In this document: positions 6,734-11,005 of the stretch, piece after piece
Position numbering within the stretch: the stretch's first letter is position 1
Layout of the letters: every line of letters starts with the position of its first letter
Origin: Sulfurimonas sp.
GTDB taxonomy: Bacteria; Campylobacterota; Campylobacteria; Campylobacterales; Sulfurimonadaceae
Assembly: GCA_021161305.1 (NCBI GenBank)
Contig: JAGHAW010000234.1
Span: 1 to 11,005 of the forward strand
Direction: 5' to 3'
DNA length: 11,005 bases
Notes under the pieces: generated by a model
What the model saw: the letters and a program-made list of their open reading frames with translations, nothing else
Told to the model about the DNA's origin: nothing
Database searches by the model: none
Program-made: the position numbers and the translations under genes

Positions 6734-7477
6734 TTGGCAAAAAAATATGTAATACTCGATACTGAAACAACGGGTACCGGTGAAAATGACAGAGTAATTC
6801 AACTAGGTTATATAGTTTTAGGTGCTAAAGATATAGAAGTTCATAATGAGTTTTGTTCATCTGATGTACCCATAAGTTTTGGAGCAATGGAAGTTCATGG
6901 GATTACACCTGATATGATAGAAGGAAAACCTACATGCCAAGAGACTACAGCATACAATAGACTTCAAGAACTAAACAGTGAAGAAAACTATATGATTATT
7001 CATAATGCCCCTTTTGATTTGGGTATGCTTGAGAAAGAGGGCTTTAAGACTCAGATGAAAGTTATAGATACTCTTAGAGTTGCAAAACATGTTCTGCCTG
7101 ATGAAGAAGCACATAGACTCCAATACTTCCGCTATAAAATGGGACTTTACAAAGATGAACAAAAAGAGGCTGATGCTCTAGGTATAGAAGTAAAAGCCCA
7201 TGATGCTATCGGTGATGTTTTAATTTTAAAACTATTGCTAAGTAAGTTAAAAGAAGCTGTTGCCTTGGAATTTCCACATATCAATCCAGTTGAAAAAATG
7301 GTTGATTTAACAAAGACTCCCATAATGATAAAAACATTTAGATTTGGAAAACACAAGGGTAAAACACTCCAAGAAGTAGCTTCAAGCGATGTAGGTTATC
7401 TAAGATGGATGCTTAGTAGCATGGAAAATCTTGATGATGATATGAGATACTCTATAAACTGTATATTAGATTCTTAA
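6734..7477 (+). CDS. DnaQ-family 3'-5' exonuclease, ExoX-like
   Basis: Cytoplasmic DEDDh exonuclease. The three motifs are complete: ExoI ILDTETTG with D9 and E11, ExoII HNAPFD with D95, and ExoIII HDAIGD with H156 and D161. This gives the full two-metal active site. After the nuclease core (about 1-180) comes a C-terminal module with FRFGKHKGKTL (F204 to K210) and YLRWMLSS, which matches the small domain found at the end of exodeoxyribonuclease X-like proteins. The length of 247 residues compares with about 220 for E. coli ExoX. A DNA repair or replication-associated role is likely; a Pol III epsilon subunit is less likely because the C-terminal domain is of ExoX type. The gene starts with TTG, is coupled to the small gene upstream, and converges on the cyclase gene with only four bases between the stop codons. 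Confidence 0.9.
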   Translation: MAKKYVILDTETTGTGENDRVIQLGYIVLGAKDIEVHNEFCSSDVPISFGAMEVHGITPDMIEGKPTCQETTAYNRLQELNSEENYMIIHNAPFDLGMLEKEGFKTQMKVIDTLRVAKHVLPDEEAHRLQYFRYKMGLYKDEQKEADALGIEVKAHDAIGDVLILKLLLSKLKEAVALEFPHINPVEKMVDLTKTPIMIKTFRFGKHKGKTLQEVASSDVGYLRWMLSSMENLDDDMRYSINCILDS

Positions 7478-7481
7478 ATCC

Positions 7482-9620
7482 CTATTTCGTAGTAAACTTA
7501 AAGACTCCATCAAACTCTTTCACACCACTCTCTATAAGATGTGCACACCTATCTTCATAGAGTTTGTATAGTGGTTTTTTATATCTCTCATAAAGTTTTA
7601 TAAACAACTTTTTAGATTTAACAAAATCAGCCTTTTCGTAAAATCCATGTGCCTTATCATACTCACTTAACTCTAAAAGCTTATGCTCATCTGCCTCTCC
7701 CTCAGACAAAATTTCATATATTTTCACCGGCTCACTCTTACCTTTTACTCTAACTATATCTAAAAACTGAATTACATAGTTATCTTTTAACTTTGCAACT
7801 GTAAATTCAGAAACAACAAGCCTAACCTTGTAAGTTTTACACAGTCCTTCAAGTCTTGAAGCAAGGTTTACTGAATCTCCAATAATAGTATAGTCAGAAC
7901 GCCCCTTTGAACCAATCTCACCAACAACGACACTGCCTGTATTTATACCTATGCCATAATCAACATCAAAACCAAAATTTTTACTTATAGTTTTATTCAT
8001 AAAATCCCTTTGATGTATCTGATGAAGTGCCGTTTTAATCGCTTTATCTGCATGCCCATTAACTTTTAGTGGAGCATTCCAATAAGCCATAATAGCATCG
8101 CCGATAAACTTATCAATTGTCCCACTATTTTTCTCAACTGATTGAACCATAACATCCATAAAATAATTTAAAAACTCTGTTATTCTCTTAGGAGATTTTA
8201 ACTTTTCTGAAATAGTTGTAAAACCCCTAATGTCTGAAAAATATATAGTTGCTTCAACCTCTTTTGATGTTAAATTCACACTATCTAAATGTTCAAGAAG
8301 ATCCTCCATAACCTGCTTTGAAACTTTTTTAGAAAAACTCTTTTTAACCATCTCTTTTTGGCGAAATTCAAAAAAATAATTTACTCCTAAAATTCCAATT
8401 AGAGATACAAACATAGAAGCAAGGGGGAAAATAGAGTTTAAAATAATATGCTCTACAAAAAGAAGATAGTAATTTGCGTACATAATAGCTAGAACTGAAA
8501 AAATATAAACTATAGTAAGTGACAAAAGAGAGAATCTTGAATAAAAAAATACAACTATAAAAAAGATAAAAATTATCACTAAAATATCTGCTACTTCAGC
8601 CCAATATGGACTTACCAACATATCATTGTTTAACAAGTTGTCTATCATATTTGCATGTATCTCAACTCCAGCTATTACACTATCCATAGGTGTTGCACGC
8701 AAATCCATAAGTCCATAAGCAGAAGTTCCAATGAGAATAAATTTTCCCTCAAGCAACTCTTTTCTAACACTATTATTATAAACATCTACATCAGAATTAT
8801 AGTTATATCTTTTAGATACCCCTCTAAAGTTCAGATGTAATCTACCAAATCTATCACTATTTATACTATGCTTATCCAGATAAATGCTCTCTACACCAGC
8901 TTCACTATAAAGAGTTGTAACCCTACTGGCATTTATAGCAATTCGATACATTTCCAAAGCTAAAGATGGATATACCCCATCATGATACTTAATCAAAAGA
9001 GGCACACTTCTTATCATACCACTCTCATCAGGAATATTATTCATATATCCACTAGAATATCCTGCATCCTGAATAACTTTTAAATTAGTTAAAACACCTT
9101 TTGCCTCTGGAAGAAACTCTTTATAGGACTTACCCTTTTGAATAAATATAGCAGGTATTTGTGGGGCTTCTTCTGTACTCTTAATACCAAAATCAAATAC
9201 ATATCCAAGTATTGTGGGTGTATTGGCAATAGTTTGTGCCAGCATCAGGTCATAGTCTGGCATATTTTTATCATCAATGCCCCACTTTTTAGCCAATCTT
9301 TTTGGAGATGTCTTATCTGCTTCGGCAAAGACAATATCCAGTCCAATTATTCCAACTCCACTCTCACTCAGATTGGTAAGTATCCTTGCAACTTTATCTC
9401 TCTCCCAAGGCCACTGACCAAGTTCTTTTATACTTTTTTCATCAATATCTACTATGACTATATCATCACTTGTTCTCTCTGAACCTCTATATTTAAAATA
9501 AAAATCCCGAACGCGATTATCTAAAGATTGAAAGTAATCTGGTAAAAAGAGATACGCACTAGAGAGAAATACACTAAGCAGTATAAAGAGAAGTAATAAA
9601 ACTTTATACTTGCTTTGCAT
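7482..9620 (-). CDS. CHASE2-domain class III adenylate cyclase
   Basis: Inner-membrane sensor cyclase predicted to make cAMP. Order: N-terminal membrane anchor (about 7-27), periplasmic CHASE2 sensor (about 30-335, with IVIVDIDEKSIKELGQWPW and GIIGLDIVF), three membrane helices (about 344-361, 364-386, 391-416), a linker, a class III catalytic domain (about 450-620) and a C-terminal tail resembling a TPR helix pair (about 640-700) that ends in the family-typical DGVFKFTTK. All six catalytic positions are intact: metal-binding D463 and D508, adenine-selecting K504 and T578, and transition-state N585 and R589. The spacing N minus T of seven and R minus N of four matches CyaC-type enzymes, so ATP and not GTP is the expected substrate. 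It is the last gene of a minus-strand unit, 22 bases after the FecR gene, with only a weak ribosome binding site. The effector of the cAMP is not in the window. Confidence 0.93.
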   Translation of the reverse strand: MQSKYKVLLLLFILLSVFLSSAYLFLPDYFQSLDNRVRDFYFKYRGSERTSDDIVIVDIDEKSIKELGQWPWERDKVARILTNLSESGVGIIGLDIVFAEADKTSPKRLAKKWGIDDKNMPDYDLMLAQTIANTPTILGYVFDFGIKSTEEAPQIPAIFIQKGKSYKEFLPEAKGVLTNLKVIQDAGYSSGYMNNIPDESGMIRSVPLLIKYHDGVYPSLALEMYRIAINASRVTTLYSEAGVESIYLDKHSINSDRFGRLHLNFRGVSKRYNYNSDVDVYNNSVRKELLEGKFILIGTSAYGLMDLRATPMDSVIAGVEIHANMIDNLLNNDMLVSPYWAEVADILVIIFIFFIVVFFYSRFSLLSLTIVYIFSVLAIMYANYYLLFVEHIILNSIFPLASMFVSLIGILGVNYFFEFRQKEMVKKSFSKKVSKQVMEDLLEHLDSVNLTSKEVEATIYFSDIRGFTTISEKLKSPKRITEFLNYFMDVMVQSVEKNSGTIDKFIGDAIMAYWNAPLKVNGHADKAIKTALHQIHQRDFMNKTISKNFGFDVDYGIGINTGSVVVGEIGSKGRSDYTIIGDSVNLASRLEGLCKTYKVRLVVSEFTVAKLKDNYVIQFLDIVRVKGKSEPVKIYEILSEGEADEHKLLELSEYDKAHGFYEKADFVKSKKLFIKLYERYKKPLYKLYEDRCAHLIESGVKEFDGVFKFTTK

Positions 9621-9642
9621 AACTTAAGATATTTTTAAAACA

Positions 9643-10479
9643 TTAATAATCATTATAATGTTCTTGATAATCATCTGGACAATCATCTGGATAAGGCTCT
9701 TGATAGTCATCTTGATCCGAATGATGATGTTCTTCCTCTATATCTGAAGTTTGTTCACTATCTGCAACAGATTCAGAAATATCATTTATTATAATATCTA
9801 TACCATCTTCAGTCATATTATCTAACTGAGCAGTATCAATTGATGTCACACCACTATCTTTTTTCAACTCACTTTTTCCAAAGTTTTTCTTTTTCATATC
9901 TTTTAAATCTAGAGATGTAAAAGATTTAATTTCAATTTTTCCATCAGAAAAAACAGTTATATAGTAGCCCTGTTTCACTATGTGCTCTACCCCATCCACA
10001 ACTACACTTATTGCACCATAAGCACAATATACTTGAATGGTATCATCCTCGCCAAGAAGAATGGTAAAGTTTGTTCCTCGTATCCCAATAGTAGCAGTTT
10101 TAGCTACCACACTAAATTTATCTGGTGCTATTTTTCCTATACGACCTGTTATAGTCCTCATTGCACCTTTAAGAATTGCAAATTTTGCAACACTTTCCTG
10201 ATTTTCTTCAAAAAGATATTCATTTATAGAAAAATTAGAATTTTTCCCAATTGTTATAATAGTATCATCTTTAAAAATTATCTGCACTTTTGCTTTACTA
10301 GCTGTAGTTACAGTATCTTTTTCTTGAAGTCTATCACCTAAATTAACTTCTATATTCTGACCATCTCTCTCAACAAAAACTTTTCCTTTTAAACCTGTTA
10401 TCGTTGCAACATCTCGAGAAAAAAGAGCAGCACCGAAGAATAGAACTATCAAAATTAGTTTTATTAAAAATTTCATCAT
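9643..10479 (-). CDS. Secreted FecR-domain protein with His/acidic tail
   Basis: Predicted periplasmic protein. The signal peptide covers about 1-21 (hydrophobic, ending ALFS). The FecR-type domain (about 50-155) includes VTTASKAKVQIIF, then DDTIITIGKNSNFSI and the signature ATIGIRGT (129-136). There is no cytoplasmic anti-sigma segment or transmembrane anchor as in classical FecR, and no sigma factor gene nearby, so it is not a standard FecR. After about 200 the protein becomes acidic. It ends in a low-complexity tail (about 245-278) with H251-H253, two DDYQE copies and C267; the only other cysteine noted is C152. The ribosome binding site AGGAG at 10484-10488 overlaps the stop of the barrel gene. 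ATG 10476 has the better spacing (seven bases) than ATG 10479 (four bases), so the true start may lose one methionine. Co-transcription with the barrel and cyclase genes is very likely. Confidence 0.88.
   Translation of the reverse strand: MMKFLIKLILIVLFFGAALFSRDVATITGLKGKVFVERDGQNIEVNLGDRLQEKDTVTTASKAKVQIIFKDDTIITIGKNSNFSINEYLFEENQESVAKFAILKGAMRTITGRIGKIAPDKFSVVAKTATIGIRGTNFTILLGEDDTIQVYCAYGAISVVVDGVEHIVKQGYYITVFSDGKIEIKSFTSLDLKDMKKKNFGKSELKKDSGVTSIDTAQLDNMTEDGIDIIINDISESVADSEQTSDIEEEHHHSDQDDYQEPYPDDCPDDYQEHYNDY
9655..9711 (-). repeat. Short internal repeats in the FecR-protein tail
   Basis: Two 21-base copies at 9655-9675 and 9691-9711 match at 18 of 21 positions and encode the DDYQE-containing segments. 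Between and overlapping them is a 12-base tandem pair (9669-9680 and 9681-9692, 11 of 12 identical) encoding PDD-containing units. The differences are mostly at silent positions, which suggests duplication followed by selection on the protein. Confidence 0.7.
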
Positions 10480-10483
10480 CTTT

Positions 10484-10488
10484 CTCCT
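10484..10488 (-). promoter_or_regulatory. Ribosome binding site of the FecR gene overlapping the barrel stop codon
   Basis: On the minus strand the string TAGGAG contains both the TAG stop of the barrel gene and the AGGAG ribosome binding site of the FecR gene. Translation of the two is therefore likely coupled, which supports a functional link between the products. Confidence 0.6.
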
Positions 10489-11005
10489 AAAATGTTTTAT
10501 TTAAACCGAGTGTTACGGTATATTTATGATAATCAAATCTGTCTTGATTTGAAACAACTTTATTATACATACCTTTTAAATGAAATTGTAATGTTTTTAA
10601 AATTTTTGCATTTATGGTAGCTGCTATGGTACCAGCATCATCGGTTCTTTTATTGCTATAGTAAATCGTAGCTTCATCTACATAATTTCTTTTTCTATAC
10701 TCTGCAAATAATTTAGTTCTATAAATATCACTAAACTGATTTACATATGCAACATTAAACCTATACTCATCATAGTCCACATCTGTTCTTACACCATGAC
10801 GCTTTCTCTCTCCTACGCCAACTAGATTTGCTCGAATATAAGAGTGTGGAGATAAAATATCTTGCAAAGAGTAACCAAGTTCATAATGATTTGCATTTAA
10901 ATCATAACTGATATCTTGAGTAAAATATTTTATTTTATATTTAAAGTGAGCCATACTTTTTAATGTGTTTGTGTGTTTATACTCAAATCTTGGAGAGATA
11001 GAAAC
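10487..11005 (-). CDS. Outer-membrane beta-barrel protein, C-terminal part (5' end beyond the window)
   Basis: The reading frame stays open from 10954 to the window edge (17 further codons without a stop, reading VSISPRFEYKHTNTLKS before the internal Met at 10954), so the gene is truncated by the window and that Met is not the start. The visible 172 residues are made of alternating hydrophobic/polar strands separated by charged turns (for example HYELGYSLQDI, SYIRANLVGVG, YRFNVAYVNQF, TKLFAEYRKRN, AATINAKIL). They end in YTVTLGLNKTF, with the C-terminal phenylalanine and aromatic spacing of a BAM-recognised outer-membrane barrel. The subtype cannot be decided because the N-terminal part is missing; porin-like or TPR-plus-barrel architectures are both possible. 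It is the most upstream visible gene of the FecR-cyclase operon. Confidence 0.75.
   Translation of the reverse strand, partial: VSISPRFEYKHTNTLKSMAHFKYKIKYFTQDISYDLNANHYELGYSLQDILSPHSYIRANLVGVGERKRHGVRTDVDYDEYRFNVAYVNQFSDIYRTKLFAEYRKRNYVDEATIYYSNKRTDDAGTIAATINAKILKTLQFHLKGMYNKVVSNQDRFDYHKYTVTLGLNKTF

Noticed and set aside
6734..7477. DNA polymerase III epsilon subunit (dnaQ)
   Set aside because: The catalytic core is shared, but the C-terminal FGKHKGK/YLRWML module is of ExoX type and the protein lacks the features of a polymerase-binding tail.
9655..9711. Short repeats as a CRISPR-like or regulatory array
   Set aside because: The repeats are in-frame inside the FecR gene, have no spacers of constant length, and are explained by protein repeat units.
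9643..10479. FecR-domain protein as a classical anti-sigma regulator of iron uptake
   Set aside because: It has a cleavable signal peptide and lacks the cytoplasmic anti-sigma segment. No sigma factor or TonB-dependent receptor gene is visible beside it.
10487..10954. Treating the Met at 10954 as the start of a complete 155-residue protein
   Set aside because: The frame remains open to the window edge and the added residues continue the beta-strand pattern. No ribosome binding site precedes that Met, so it is an internal residue of a truncated gene.

Overview
The window is AT-rich, gene-dense DNA with short intergenic gaps. It most resembles a sulfur-oxidising Campylobacterota (a Sulfurimonas-like epsilonproteobacterium). 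The reasons are the low G+C content and AGA/TTA-rich codon use, a NhaA antiporter with the long loop known from Helicobacter-type NhaA, a flavocytochrome-c sulfide dehydrogenase-like flavoprotein, and a dual-receiver diguanylate cyclase. The genus is inference. No rRNA, tRNA, IS element, CRISPR array or gene-free stretch above 100 bases was seen.

Layout. (1) 33-4208, plus strand: REC-REC-GGDEF diguanylate cyclase, nhaA, and a putative Tat-exported lipoprotein of the FCSD/SoxF flavoprotein family. (2) 4230-4880, minus strand: an exported AmpD/PGRP-type N-acetylmuramoyl-L-alanine amidase, convergent with the flavoprotein gene and divergent from the next gene across a 76-base promoter region that holds an 18-base imperfect palindrome. 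(3) 4957-7477, plus strand: an exported DUF4139 protein, an unrecognised 123-residue protein, and an ExoX/DnaQ-type 3'-5' exonuclease that starts with TTG and is probably translationally coupled to the 123-residue gene. (4) 7482-11005, minus strand and convergent with the exonuclease: in transcription order an outer-membrane beta-barrel (cut by the window edge), a secreted FecR-domain protein with a His/acidic tail, and a CHASE2-class III adenylate cyclase.

The most system-like unit is the barrel/FecR/CHASE2-cyclase operon. It has a candidate outer-membrane component, a candidate periplasmic component and an inner-membrane cyclase with every catalytic residue intact, so a trans-envelope pathway ending in cAMP is a reasonable hypothesis. 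The second point of interest is the FCSD-like flavoprotein. It keeps the FAD-linking cysteine and one redox cysteine, but the position of the second redox cysteine is glycine and there is no cytochrome partner gene beside it, so it may do something other than classical sulfide oxidation. The remaining genes look like ordinary core or envelope functions.
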